Notes under the pieces: generated by a model | Databases searched by the model: none | What the model was told of the DNA's origin: nothing | Seen by the model: the letters and a program-made list of their open reading frames with translations, nothing else | Translations under genes and position numbers: made by a program | Part shown: positions 24,508-33,348 of the stretch, piece by piece | How positions within the stretch are numbered: position 1 is the first letter of the stretch | Layout: every line of letters begins with the position of its first letter | Assembly: GCA_013297745.1 (NCBI GenBank) | Contig: JAAFIM010000034.1 | Span: 1 to 35,843, forward strand | Length of the DNA stretch: 35,843 bases | Origin: Chitinophagales bacterium | GTDB taxonomy: Bacteria > Bacteroidota > Bacteroidia > Chitinophagales > Saprospiraceae | Direction: 5' to 3'

Positions 24508-26166
24508 ATGAAAACACTAAAAATTTGTTTATTCGCTCTTATCGGTATGATAGCCACTCAAAGCTGCAAAAATTTTCACAGTAAAGGCAGTGCCAAGGCT
24601 AAGGAAGCTGAAGAAGTTACAAAATCCGTTGAAAGGGAAGATATAAAAATTGAACAAGCAGACAAAATCGCTAGACAGCAAACCCAAGAATCCAGAAAAG
24701 ATAAGTTAGAGTTGGATATCAAAGCGTCTGATAACTTCTACCGCCACAATTCCCCTAATGCAGGAGCTTATTTGGAAGGTGTGTATACGCACGATATGGA
24801 AGCCCCACCAGCACCAGAAAAAGTGGACGAATTACCCATTGATGAGAATAAAAAAGATGTTTTTACCAGCACTTTTTCTATAGATGTGGATAACGCTTCT
24901 TACACTTACGCCCGCAAAATGTTGCAAAATTATAATCAAATGCCCGATACTGCCAATGTGCGGTTGGAGGAAATGATAAATTATTTTGATTATGATTATC
25001 CCCAACCTACAGACAAAAAGCCGTTTTCTATCAATACTGAAGTTGCTTCTGCGCCTTGGGATGAGAAAAAACAGTTGCTACACATTGGTTTGCAGGGCAA
25101 AGAGTTGGATTATAAAAATCTAAAACGTTCTAATTTGGTGTTTTTAGTTGATGTATCTGGTTCTATGTCGTCTCCCAATAAGTTGCCTTTGCTCAAAGAA
25201 TCGTTAAAATTATTGTTGGCAAAATTAGACCCAACCGACAAAGTAGCTATAGTAGTTTATGCGGGCGCGGCTGGAGTGGTTTTACCTTCTACAGCAGCCA
25301 AAGATGACAAAGCTATTCTCAACTCGCTCAATCAATTGCAATCTGGCGGTTCTACAGCTGGCGGTGCTGGTATTAATTTAGCTTACCAAATTGCCAAAGA
25401 AAATTTTATCAAAGATGGCAACAACCGCGTAATTTTGGCTACAGATGGCGATTTCAACGTTGGTCAAAGTTCTAACGCCGATTTGTTGGCTTTGATAGAA
25501 GAAAAACGCAAATCTAACATTTTCTTAACCGCTTTGGCTTTTGGTGATGAGCGTTATAATGACGCGATGTTGGAAGAAATTACCAACGCAGGCAACGGTA
25601 ATTATTTTTATGTGGATAATATAGATGAAGCGCGCAAAATTTTTGAAAAAGAAATGTTGGCTAACTTGTTTGTGTTGTCAAAAGATGTGAAAATACAGGT
25701 AGAATTTAATCCCGCTGTAGTCAAATCTTACAAATTGATAGGTTACGACAACCGCGTTATGGAAAATAAAGATTTTGCCAACGACAAAAAAGATGCTGGC
25801 GAATTGGGCGCAGGACACTCTGTTACAGCATTATACGAATTGGTTTTGCAACCCAACGCCCCACAAAACAAACCTTTGGTAGAAGTTCGCTTGCGTTACA
25901 AAGAAATAGATGAAGATAAAAGCCAGTTGATAACTCAACGCGTTGAAAACCAACAATTTGTGAGTTATGCCAAAAGTTCTGATAATTTTAAACTATCTGC
26001 TGCAGTAGCTGCTTGGGGTTTGATGTTGGACGGCAAATTGGATAAAAATACAGCCAATTTCAACATTGTAGAAAATTTAGCCAAAGAAGTAGCTGGCAAC
26101 GACCAATACAAAATTGAATTTGTAAAATTAGTAAATATCAGCCGCAATTTAGCCCAAGTGAAATAA
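24508..26166 (+). CDS. vWA-domain lipoprotein of the YfbK family
   Basis: 552 aa from the ATG at 24508; a TTG at 24460 is open but the ATG starts a good lipoprotein signal (MKTLKICLFALIGMIATQSC). After an acidic, Lys-rich linker comes the YfbK N-terminal region (FTSTFSIDVDNASYTYARKM), then a von Willebrand A domain with a complete metal site: DVSGSMS, a Thr in GGSTAGGAGI, and ATDGDFN. The C-terminal part (SFKL-like AVAAWGLML) matches the DUF3520 end. Such proteins bind ligands via a divalent metal at the cell surface. Single gene after a terminator; its own promoter is not obvious. Confidence 0.9.
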   Translation: MKTLKICLFALIGMIATQSCKNFHSKGSAKAKEAEEVTKSVEREDIKIEQADKIARQQTQESRKDKLELDIKASDNFYRHNSPNAGAYLEGVYTHDMEAPPAPEKVDELPIDENKKDVFTSTFSIDVDNASYTYARKMLQNYNQMPDTANVRLEEMINYFDYDYPQPTDKKPFSINTEVASAPWDEKKQLLHIGLQGKELDYKNLKRSNLVFLVDVSGSMSSPNKLPLLKESLKLLLAKLDPTDKVAIVVYAGAAGVVLPSTAAKDDKAILNSLNQLQSGGSTAGGAGINLAYQIAKENFIKDGNNRVILATDGDFNVGQSSNADLLALIEEKRKSNIFLTALAFGDERYNDAMLEEITNAGNGNYFYVDNIDEARKIFEKEMLANLFVLSKDVKIQVEFNPAVVKSYKLIGYDNRVMENKDFANDKKDAGELGAGHSVTALYELVLQPNAPQNKPLVEVRLRYKEIDEDKSQLITQRVENQQFVSYAKSSDNFKLSAAVAAWGLMLDGKLDKNTANFNIVENLAKEVAGNDQYKIEFVKLVNISRNLAQVK

Positions 26167-26207
26167 CCTAAAACCCAAAATTTCCATTTTTTCCATACTT
26201 ATGTAAG

Positions 26208-26239
26208 AAACAGTTTTGCGCGAGCAGAGCTGTTTTTTT
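26208..26239. terminator. Weak convergent terminator
   Basis: AAACAG and CTGTTT arms with a GC-rich centre (GCGCGAGC), T-tract on the plus side, between the vWA gene and the convergent prenyl synthase gene. Confidence 0.55.
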
Positions 26240-26247
26240 ATTTTCGG

Positions 26248-27222
26248 CTATTGCGTTCTTTCTGTTACGAAAGTTATCAAATCGCGCAGGGCTTCACGCG
26301 CTTCTGTGTGGGGAAAAGTGTCCAAAATATCGTAGGCTTCTTGTCGATAATCGTACATTTTTTGTCTTGTGTAGGCAATTCCCGTGCTGTTGATGACAAA
26401 TTCCGAAACCTCTTTTATGCGGTCGGGATTGGTGTTTTCGCGTTTGATGATATTGATATAATACTTTCTCTGTTGTGGGTCAATTTGATTGAGCGCGTGT
26501 ATCAACGGCAAGGTCATTTTTTTCTCTTGCAAATCATTGCCTTGAGGTTTGCCCGCGTCGCCGTCGCCAAAATCAAATAAATCATCGCGAATTTGGAAAG
26601 CCATTCCTATTTTTGTACCCAAATTTTTAGCTTTTTCTATAGTGGCTGTGTCTGCACCTACAGACGCCATACCAGCAGCGCAAGCGGCAGCAATTAGTGA
26701 GGCAGTTTTTTTATGAATAATTTCAAAATAGACTTCTTCTTTAATATCCAAACGGCGCGCTTTTTCTATTTGGAGCAATTCGCCTTCGCTCATTTCGCGC
26801 ACGGCTTGAGAGGTAATTTGTAGCAAATAATAAGCGTTGTTGTCAATAGACAATAAAAGCCCTTTGGAAAGCAAATAATCGCCCACCAAAACCGCAATTT
26901 TATTCCCCCAAAGTGCGTTGAGCGAGAAAAAACCACGCCGCTGCATAGAATCATCAACTACGTCGTCGTGAATTAGCGAAGCCGTGTGCAATAGTTCTAT
27001 CAAATTGGCTGCGTGATAGGTATGGTCGCCCACTTCACCCACCATTTTGGCTGCCAAAAAAATAAACATTGGGCGAATTTGCTTGCCTTTGCGCCTCACG
27101 ATAAAATTCATCACCGCATCCATCAACGCAACCTCACTTTTCATAGCCGTCCGAAAACGTTGATGAAATTCTTGGATTTCGTTTTCTATAACTTTCTGAA
27201 TATCATTGATATTTCTTGACAT
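26248..27222 (-). CDS. Long-chain polyprenyl diphosphate synthase
   Basis: 324 aa. All-helical trans-isoprenyl diphosphate synthase adding isopentenyl units to make a chain for quinones. KGKQIRPMF near the N-terminus, first aspartate-rich motif DDVVDDSMQRRG (86-97), and second DDLFDFGDGDAGKPQGND. The residue five before the first motif is small (Ala81), which in this family allows a long chain, so a menaquinone side chain of about octaprenyl length is the likely product. Divergent from mreB across 216 bp. Confidence 0.93.
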   Translation of the reverse strand: MSRNINDIQKVIENEIQEFHQRFRTAMKSEVALMDAVMNFIVRRKGKQIRPMFIFLAAKMVGEVGDHTYHAANLIELLHTASLIHDDVVDDSMQRRGFFSLNALWGNKIAVLVGDYLLSKGLLLSIDNNAYYLLQITSQAVREMSEGELLQIEKARRLDIKEEVYFEIIHKKTASLIAAACAAGMASVGADTATIEKAKNLGTKIGMAFQIRDDLFDFGDGDAGKPQGNDLQEKKMTLPLIHALNQIDPQQRKYYINIIKRENTNPDRIKEVSEFVINSTGIAYTRQKMYDYRQEAYDILDTFPHTEAREALRDLITFVTERTQ

Positions 27223-27322
27223 ATTTGAGTGTTTTCAAAAGTTTGTGTTTTAAATATCCATTAAAATAAAAAAAAACAAAAAAAAGTTTAAAGTTTCTAA
27301 CAGTATTCTAAAAAAAACGATT

Positions 27323-27330
27323 TAGCTTTG
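27323..27330 (+). promoter_or_regulatory. -7 box for mreBCD
   Basis: TAGCTTTG fits TAnnTTTG, about 109 bp before the mreB start codon, giving a long leader. No clear -33 TTG. Confidence 0.4.
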
Positions 27331-27438
27331 CGGCGTTTTTCGCTTTAACAACATATTTTCATCAATTCCTGCTCTGATTATCAACTAATTTAGAGTTTCA
27401 GTATATCAATATAAATAGGCAAAGGTCCTATATAAAAA

Positions 27439-28473
27439 ATGGCACGTTTTTTTAATTTTTTTTCCCAAGAGATAGCAATTGACTTGGGCACTTCCAACAC
27501 TTTAATTATTTGCGACGGGGAAATTGTAGTAGATGAACCCTCTATCATAGCTATAGACAAACAGACGAATGCAGTCATGGCTGTAGGCAAAAAAGCTATG
27601 TTGATGCACGAAAAAACGCATCAAAAAATTCAAACCATACGCCCTTTAAAAGACGGGGTAATAGCAGATTTTGATGCTACCGAACGTATGATGCAGGGGC
27701 TTATAGAAATGATACCCAACCGCAAAAAATTATTTCGCAATATGCGTATGATTATTTGTATTCCGTCTGGTATCACAGAAGTAGAAAAAAGAGCAGTTTT
27801 TGATTCTGCCGAACACGTGGGCAGCCGCGAAACTTATCTAATTCACGAACCTATGGCAGCAGCTTTAGGTATTGGTTTGGATGTTACTGAGCCTGTTGGC
27901 AATATGATAATTGATATAGGTGGTGGTACAACCGAAATTGCTGTTATTGCTTTGGCTGGTATTGTATGCGACCAATCTATCCGTACAGCAGGGGACGAAT
28001 TTACAAATGATATTGTCAACTATATGCGCCGTCAGCACAATTTGTTGATAGGAGAACGCACAGGAGAACAAATAAAAATTAATGTGGGTGCAGCGTTGCA
28101 CGAATTGGTAAATCCACCAGAAGATTATGCTGTTCACGGACGGGATTTGATGACTGGTATTCCCAAACAAATTACGGTTTCTTATTCAGAAATAAGCCAT
28201 TGTTTGGATAAATCAATTTCCAAAATTGAGGAAGCTATTCTGAAAGCTTTAGAAAGTACCCCACCCGAATTGGCGGCAGATATTTATCGGACAGGTTTGT
28301 ATCTCACTGGCGGAGGTGCTATGTTGCGTGGTTTGGATAAGCGTATTGCTCAAAAAACTAAATTGCCCGTACAAATCGCTGAAGACCCACTACGCGCTGT
28401 GGTGCGAGGCACAGGTATTGCATTAAAAAATGTAGAAAGATTTTCTTTCTTGATGAGCCACAAAAATATGTAA
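27439..28473 (+). CDS. mreB: Rod-shape-determining protein MreB
   Basis: 344 aa, normal length. Actin-like ATPase that forms filaments at the membrane and directs lateral wall synthesis. The five actin-fold motifs are present: IAIDLGTSNTLI (phosphate 1), DGVIADFDATERMM (connect 1), IDIGGGTTEIAVIAL (phosphate 2), and TGGGAMLRGLDKRI (adenosine). First gene of an mreB-mreC-mreD unit; a strong hairpin (28506-28532) separates it from mreC. Confidence 0.97.
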   Translation: MARFFNFFSQEIAIDLGTSNTLIICDGEIVVDEPSIIAIDKQTNAVMAVGKKAMLMHEKTHQKIQTIRPLKDGVIADFDATERMMQGLIEMIPNRKKLFRNMRMIICIPSGITEVEKRAVFDSAEHVGSRETYLIHEPMAAALGIGLDVTEPVGNMIIDIGGGTTEIAVIALAGIVCDQSIRTAGDEFTNDIVNYMRRQHNLLIGERTGEQIKINVGAALHELVNPPEDYAVHGRDLMTGIPKQITVSYSEISHCLDKSISKIEEAILKALESTPPELAADIYRTGLYLTGGGAMLRGLDKRIAQKTKLPVQIAEDPLRAVVRGTGIALKNVERFSFLMSHKNM

Positions 28474-28505
28474 TTTGATTTAGCGTTTATATTTGGCTAT
28501 AAAAA

Positions 28506-28532
28506 GGGTACTAAAAGCATTTTTTAGTACCC
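28506..28532. terminator. mreB-mreC intergenic hairpin
   Basis: GGGTACTAAAA, 5-nt loop, TTTTAGTACCC: an 11-bp perfect stem. On the plus strand it is followed by CTTAATTA and not a T-tract, so it is more likely an attenuator, processing or stability element than a full terminator; the T-tract is on the minus side. Confidence 0.6.
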
Positions 28533-28551
28533 CTTAATTATTTTTGATATT

Positions 28552-29391
28552 ATGCAGCAATTAATTGCTTTTTTTACTAAATTTGGAGCAGGTTTTTTAT
28601 TTGTATTTTTACAAATAATAGCTGGGGTTTTATACCTCAATTTTAACGGCAGTACAGAAAAAATGGCTTTCTTAAGTTCTGCTAATGGTGTTTTGGCCAA
28701 CCTGCAAGAATTGGTTAATAAAACAACCAACTATTGGAATTTGGGCACTGTCAATGATAGTTTAGCCAAAGAAAATGCAAGGCTTAAAATGCAGTTTCCC
28801 AATGCCAAATATCAATCTAAAATGGATACTATTTTTGTACAAGATAGTGCATTCAAACAACAATACGTATTTACAGCCGCCAAAATAGTCAATAATAATT
28901 TACACCACACCAATAACTATATAACGCTAAATAGAGGAAGCCAACATAATATACGCCCCAACTCTGGCGTGGTTAGCGCTACTTCCAATGGTATAGTTGG
29001 TATTGTCAAAAAAGTATCAAATAATTATAGCGTGGCTATGTCCATTTTTCATAAAGAAACCCGAATTAGTGCCAAAATTAAACGCAATGATTATTTTGGG
29101 GTATTGCAATGGAATGGCATAGGTATGACGCATTTAGATTTAGAATCTTTGCCCAAACACGCTTCTATACAAAAAGGTGATTCTATAGTGACGAGTGGTT
29201 ATTCTAATATATTTCCTGAAGATATTTTTGTGGGTACAGTAGATACTTTTTTTTCCAATAAAAGTAGTAGTTTTTTTACTGTCAAAGTCCGTTTGGCGGC
29301 TGATGTAAGTAATATGCAGCAAGTATATATAGTTACAGATTTAATGCAAACAGAAAAAAAGAATTTGGAGGAGGCAGCTAAATATGAATAG
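28552..29391 (+). CDS. mreC: Rod-shape-determining protein MreC
   Basis: 279 aa. One N-terminal membrane segment (about 7-28), a helical region with a coiled coil (LANLQELVNKTTNYWNLG, DSLAKENARLKMQFPNAK), then the periplasmic beta domain with NNNLHHTNNYITLNRGS, GVVSATSNGIVGIVKKVS and YFGVLQWNG. It links MreB filaments to the wall-synthesis enzymes through the periplasm. It overlaps mreD by 8 nt, which implies coupled translation. Confidence 0.95.
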   Translation: MQQLIAFFTKFGAGFLFVFLQIIAGVLYLNFNGSTEKMAFLSSANGVLANLQELVNKTTNYWNLGTVNDSLAKENARLKMQFPNAKYQSKMDTIFVQDSAFKQQYVFTAAKIVNNNLHHTNNYITLNRGSQHNIRPNSGVVSATSNGIVGIVKKVSNNYSVAMSIFHKETRISAKIKRNDYFGVLQWNGIGMTHLDLESLPKHASIQKGDSIVTSGYSNIFPEDIFVGTVDTFFSNKSSSFFTVKVRLAADVSNMQQVYIVTDLMQTEKKNLEEAAKYE

Positions 29392-29881
29392 TGTTTATTT
29401 AATATATTTTTGGCGTTTTTTATTGCTAGCACTGTTGCAAGTGTTGGTGCTTATGAATATGCCTTTGGGACAAATCAATATCTATATTTATCCCTTAGCT
29501 ATTTTATTTTTGCCCTTAGAAATACCCGTAATGCTCCTGATGCTAATTGGATTTTGTTATGGGCTTTGTATTGATTTGTGTTACAATTCGGCTGGGCTTC
29601 ACGCGAGTGCTTTGGTCACTTTGGCTTTGGTCAAAAATTGGCTGGCTTTCAAGCTATCTCCCCGTGCTGATTTTGATATAGGCAAAACAATAAATAAAAA
29701 CTTATATGGCATAGTTTGGTTTCTGAAATTTGCACTCATTATGCTCGCTATTCATATAGTTTGGGTTATTACTTTGGAAGAATTTGGCTTTGGCTTGGCT
29801 TGGCTGCTGCGGGTGATTTTGAGTTTTGTTTTATCGGCCATTCTTTGGATTATTTACCAATTTATTTTTAATCCCAAATAA
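29384..29881 (+). CDS. mreD: Rod-shape-determining protein MreD
   Basis: 165 aa, an integral membrane protein with about five hydrophobic segments (for example FLLLALLQVLVLMNMPLG, IYPLAILFLPLEIPVMLLML). Starts 8 nt before the mreC stop. In most Bacteroidota, penicillin-binding protein 2 and rodA follow; here the next gene is a convergent DinB-like one, so those two lie elsewhere. It has no visible terminator: its stop is 2 nt from that of the convergent gene. Confidence 0.9.
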   Translation: MNSVYLIYFWRFLLLALLQVLVLMNMPLGQINIYIYPLAILFLPLEIPVMLLMLIGFCYGLCIDLCYNSAGLHASALVTLALVKNWLAFKLSPRADFDIGKTINKNLYGIVWFLKFALIMLAIHIVWVITLEEFGFGLAWLLRVILSFVLSAILWIIYQFIFNPK

Positions 29882-29883
29882 TT

Positions 29884-30348
29884 TTATTCAGCTATCAACC
29901 CAAATTGTATAAAATGATGCGTAACGTGCGCTGTATGAAAAATATCCCAATCGCCAACATTCAAGACACCCAACACAGGATGTAGAGTTGTCAAATTAGG
30001 TTCTTCAAACCGCTCAAAAAACGCATCGACCATTGCTCTCAAATTTTGAATAGCCTGCTCCAAATTGGCGGCTTCCAAAGGCAAAGGTTCTGCCAAAAGC
30101 CCATTTTTAAACTTTAAATTACGCGGCAAAGGGTTTTTTTGTATAATAATTGATTCATAACTGCGGCGAGTTCTTTCCTCATCAAAAAACGGCTTAATTT
30201 TGCCAAAACCCAAAGACATAGCAAAAACCATCTGCAAATGTTCTACCATGTGCTGGGCTGACATTATGCCCCAATGAGCTGGACTATCTGCGCGGAGATT
30301 GGATAATAAATTCCACATTTCCGTTTTTAAAAAGCTGCTGTAATTCAT
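29884..30348 (-). CDS. DinB/DUF1569-family protein
   Basis: 154 aa from the ATG at 30348 (an in-frame TTG lies at 30354). Four-helix DinB-type fold with the metal-binding histidines placed as in DUF1569: MSAQHMVEHLQMVF (histidines in helix 2) and FHTAHVTHHFIQFGL near the C-terminus, with the HPVLGVLNVGDW loop before it. Members are thought to bind a metal and possibly act as thiol-dependent transferases; the substrate is unknown. Its stop is 2 nt from the mreD stop, and its ATG is 20 bp from that of the divergent lipoprotein gene. Confidence 0.8.
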   Translation of the reverse strand: MNYSSFLKTEMWNLLSNLRADSPAHWGIMSAQHMVEHLQMVFAMSLGFGKIKPFFDEERTRRSYESIIIQKNPLPRNLKFKNGLLAEPLPLEAANLEQAIQNLRAMVDAFFERFEEPNLTTLHPVLGVLNVGDWDIFHTAHVTHHFIQFGLIAE

Positions 30349-30368
30349 ATTCAAAAAAATTATTTTAG

Positions 30369-31673
30369 ATGAAAAAATATGGCTATTATTTTTGTTATGG
30401 GCTTATTTTATTTATCGTTTTTTTGGCACAATCTTGTATAGAACCCAATACGCCTTTCAAGCCTGAAGAGGTCAAAAGAAGGGTTTTGGATTCTTTCCCT
30501 GAATTGCGAGATACCGTAGATATAAATGTGGTAGCTTTGTCCGAAAATGCTGACAATCAATGGTTTGTAGCTTATAATAAAGGGCAGGCTTTTCCCAATA
30601 TATTTTTGTATCATACCCTCAAAAAACAAAATCCGCCTATTAAAATTAGTCTCAATCGCCCGCTTGCTACTATAGAATATATAGAATTGGTAGACATAAC
30701 TTACGACGGAATATATGAAATGCTTATTTATTTATATTATGATTATGAAACATCTTTTCAAGGCAAAGAAACCGTAGTTATAAAAAGTCCTTTTGATACT
30801 TTGGCAAGAAATAGAAAAGAGGTTTTTAATTTTAATACAGAACAAATTTGGCAACAAATTGATACTTTTGTTGATACTATGGGTTTGCCAATTTATAAAA
30901 AACGTATAGGCAACGAAGCCACTTTGTCTTTTTATGAAAACTACATCGTAGCGAGCGGAATTATCCAACAACGCCCACACCGCCGCCAAACCTTTCGTTG
31001 GAATGCAGATAGCCTAATTTTTGTACTCAAAAATGATGAAATTTTGCACGAAGCATCAGAAGAACAAACCCACAGCCATTCCCAATCCCGTTTGGGTGGG
31101 CAAAAAAAATTAATGCAGGTTGTCGCCCACGAACGCAACTGTAATTCTTTTGTGGTAGAAACTACTCAAGGTAATGTTATAGATTTGCCGCCTACTGTGC
31201 GGGAGGCTTTGTTGTGTGCCAATGTAGCTGCTATTTCCCCACAAGGTGAATACTTAATTTATGCCGATAAAAAAACTAAATCTATTCGCTATTATCATTT
31301 TGGAGATAATAAAATTGAGGATATTTTACCCAATCTCAACAGCTTGGAGGGCATTTCGGAAATGGTTTGGACTTATCAAAATCAACAGCTTAAATTTGCT
31401 TTTGTGGTCATCAATCCTGAAGAATATCTACTCAATACGCGTATTTATGTAGCCGAAATTGATAAAAAAGGACGTTTGAAAACTCAATTTTTTGATAAAA
31501 AAGTTTGGTATGAATGTTTCCCGCGCGAGGGTTATTGTAGTTTGACCGAAAACGTAGATTTCAAATTTAATACTGCTGGCAATTTTGTGTATAGAACCCA
31601 AAAAACAGGGGACGATAATGCCGATTTTGCTGTTTTAGAGTTGATTACCAAAAAAACTAAGCCACAAAAGTAG
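30369..31673 (+). CDS. Lipoprotein of unknown function
   Basis: 434 aa. Lipoprotein signal MKKYGYYFCYGLILFIVFLAQSC with LAQSC as lipobox. The mature part is mostly beta strands with several short repeats (AISPQGEYLIYADKKT, VWTYQNQQLKFAFVVI, NTRIYVAEIDKKGRLK) that resemble propeller blades of the TolB/WD40 type, but I do not recognise a family. A His-rich patch HSHSQS lies near the middle. Only 20 bp separate its ATG from the start of the divergent gene, so its promoter is in or next to that gene. Confidence 0.72.
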   Translation: MKKYGYYFCYGLILFIVFLAQSCIEPNTPFKPEEVKRRVLDSFPELRDTVDINVVALSENADNQWFVAYNKGQAFPNIFLYHTLKKQNPPIKISLNRPLATIEYIELVDITYDGIYEMLIYLYYDYETSFQGKETVVIKSPFDTLARNRKEVFNFNTEQIWQQIDTFVDTMGLPIYKKRIGNEATLSFYENYIVASGIIQQRPHRRQTFRWNADSLIFVLKNDEILHEASEEQTHSHSQSRLGGQKKLMQVVAHERNCNSFVVETTQGNVIDLPPTVREALLCANVAAISPQGEYLIYADKKTKSIRYYHFGDNKIEDILPNLNSLEGISEMVWTYQNQQLKFAFVVINPEEYLLNTRIYVAEIDKKGRLKTQFFDKKVWYECFPREGYCSLTENVDFKFNTAGNFVYRTQKTGDDNADFAVLELITKKTKPQK

Positions 31674-31692
31674 ATTTTTTTTATAAAATTCG

Positions 31693-31700
31693 TATCTTTG
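31693..31700 (+). promoter_or_regulatory. -7 box for the isc operon
   Basis: TATCTTTG, a perfect TAnnTTTG, 93 bp before the iscS ATG. It overlaps the left arm of a short hairpin (TTGCC/GGCAA then T8) at about 31698-31723. Confidence 0.5.
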
Positions 31701-31723
31701 CCGAACCAAAGGCAATTTTTTTT
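31698..31723 (+). terminator. Short hairpin with T-tract before iscS
   Basis: TTGCC, 8-nt loop, GGCAA followed by eight T. It may end the lipoprotein transcript or attenuate iscS; it lies just downstream of the -7 box. The 5-bp stem is weak. Confidence 0.45.
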
Positions 31724-31793
31724 GTTCTTTTATTCGATTTAGATTTATTCTAAATAAAAATCATCTAACGCTTAAATACTTTTTTCAAATATA

Positions 31794-33014
31794 ATGGAAT
31801 TTCAAAAACTTATTTATTTAGACCACAACGCTACCACTCCTACCGATAAAAGAGTAGTGGATGCTATGTTACCCTATTTTACAGAACGCTTTGGCAATGC
31901 AGCCAGCCGCAACCACTCTTTTGGTTGGGTAGCTGAAGAAGGGGTTGATTATGCCCGCGAGCAAGTTGCCAAATTGCTTAATGCAGATGAGCGCGAAATT
32001 ATTTTCACTTCAGGCGCAACCGAATCCAATAATTTGGCTATCAAAGGTGTCGCTGATATGTACAAATCCAAAGGCAATCACATTATTACCGCCACTACAG
32101 AACACAAAGCGGTTTTGGACACTTGCAAAGCGCTCGAAAAACAAGGGGTAGAAGTTACTTACTTGGAAGTGCAGCGCGATGGCAGAATTGATTTGGCGCA
32201 ATTGGAAGCAGCTATTCGCCCCAGTACCATTTTGATTTCTATAATGTTTGCCAATAACGAAACAGGTGTAATCCAAGATATGCGCGCCATAGGCGATATT
32301 TGCGAAAAACACGGCATTTTGTTTATGTCAGATGCTACTCAAGCTGTAGGCAAAATTCCCGTAGATGTCGAAGCGCTTGGCATACATTTGTTATCCTTTA
32401 CTGCTCACAAAATGTACGGACCCAAAGGCGTAGGCGTATTGTATGTGCGCAGAAAAAATCCACGGGTCAAAGTTACCGCTCAAATGGATGGCGGCGGACA
32501 CGAGCGTGGTATGCGTTCTGGTACGTTGAATGTGCCTGCTATCGTTGGTCTTGGCAAAGCTGCTGAAATCGCTCGTTTGGAAATGCAGGACGAAATGGCG
32601 CGTTTGCAAAAATTGCGCGACAAAATGGAAGCAGATTTGATGCAGTTGGAAGAAGTGGTATTGAACGGCAACAAAGAACATCGTATGCCGCACGTTACCA
32701 ACTTATCTTTCAAACACGTAGAGGGCGAAGGTCTGATGATGACTTTCAACCAAAAAGTAGCTGTTTCTTCTGGTTCTGCTTGTACTTCTGCTTCTCTTGA
32801 GCCTTCTTATGTTCTCAAAGCTTTGGGCTTGGGCGACGATTTGGCGCACTCTTCTTTGCGCTTGAGTTTGGGACGTTTTACTACCGAACAAGAAGTAGCC
32901 GATGCAGTAGAAGCGATTAAAAATGGTGTCAATCATATGCGCTCACTCTCTCCAATTTGGGAAATGTACAAAGAGGGCGTAGATTTGAGCAAAATCAATT
33001 GGGAAGCGCATTAA
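31794..33014 (+). CDS. iscS: Cysteine desulfurase IscS
   Basis: 406 aa, normal length. PLP enzyme that takes sulfur from cysteine for Fe-S clusters and other thio-compounds. N-terminal [14 protein letters not shown]-lysine 206 in [12 protein letters not shown], and the catalytic Cys330 in [11 protein letters not shown], the mobile loop typical of the IscS group. It heads a unit iscS - two inserted genes - iscU - iscA-like. The spacing to the next gene is 37 bp. Confidence 0.97.
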   Translation: MEFQKLIYLDHNATTPTDKRVVDAMLPYFTERFGNAASRNHSFGWVAEEGVDYAREQVAKLLNADEREIIFTSGATESNNLAIKGVADMYKSKGNHIITATTEHKAVLDTCKALEKQGVEVTYLEVQRDGRIDLAQLEAAIRPSTILISIMFANNETGVIQDMRAIGDICEKHGILFMSDATQAVGKIPVDVEALGIHLLSFTAHKMYGPKGVGVLYVRRKNPRVKVTAQMDGGGHERGMRSGTLNVPAIVGLGKAAEIARLEMQDEMARLQKLRDKMEADLMQLEEVVLNGNKEHRMPHVTNLSFKHVEGEGLMMTFNQKVAVSSGSACTSASLEPSYVLKALGLGDDLAHSSLRLSLGRFTTEQEVADAVEAIKNGVNHMRSLSPIWEMYKEGVDLSKINWEAH

Positions 33015-33051
33015 GAAAAAATTTTTTTTAAAATCTCAAATTTTAAAAACT

Positions 33052-33348
33052 ATGGAAAATACACAAATTCCCACAATTACAGTTCGGGTTACCCGTAATC
33101 TTGATACTTGGTCTTACAACCTTCCATTTGAAGATAGAAAAATAATAAAAAGTATTGTTCCAGACGCTATACCTTCGCCTATGGTAGAAGTGTTTGACAA
33201 TGTAAGGTTAAAATTTGAACAAATTTACGGAAATATAATTCAGCAAATTATTCCTTTTTTGACAGGTTTGTCTATGAATGATTTGAATCGCTTTGCTATA
33301 AATATTTTGCATACCAACAGCAATGAAACTTATCAATTCAATGGTTAA
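33052..33348 (+). CDS. Unknown 98-aa protein, first gene of the insert in the isc operon
   Basis: 98 aa with no signal peptide and no family I recognise. An N-terminal stretch PTITVRVTRNLDTWSYNLPFEDRK looks beta-rich, then helices around VRLKFEQIYGNIIQQIIPFL and MNDLNRFAINIL. Small size, no catalytic motif and tight overlap with a nuclease-like gene make it a candidate partner or antidote, but that is inference. It starts 38 nt after iscS stops and overlaps the next frame by 8 nt (or 26 nt). Confidence 0.7.
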   Translation: MENTQIPTITVRVTRNLDTWSYNLPFEDRKIIKSIVPDAIPSPMVEVFDNVRLKFEQIYGNIIQQIIPFLTGLSMNDLNRFAINILHTNSNETYQFNG

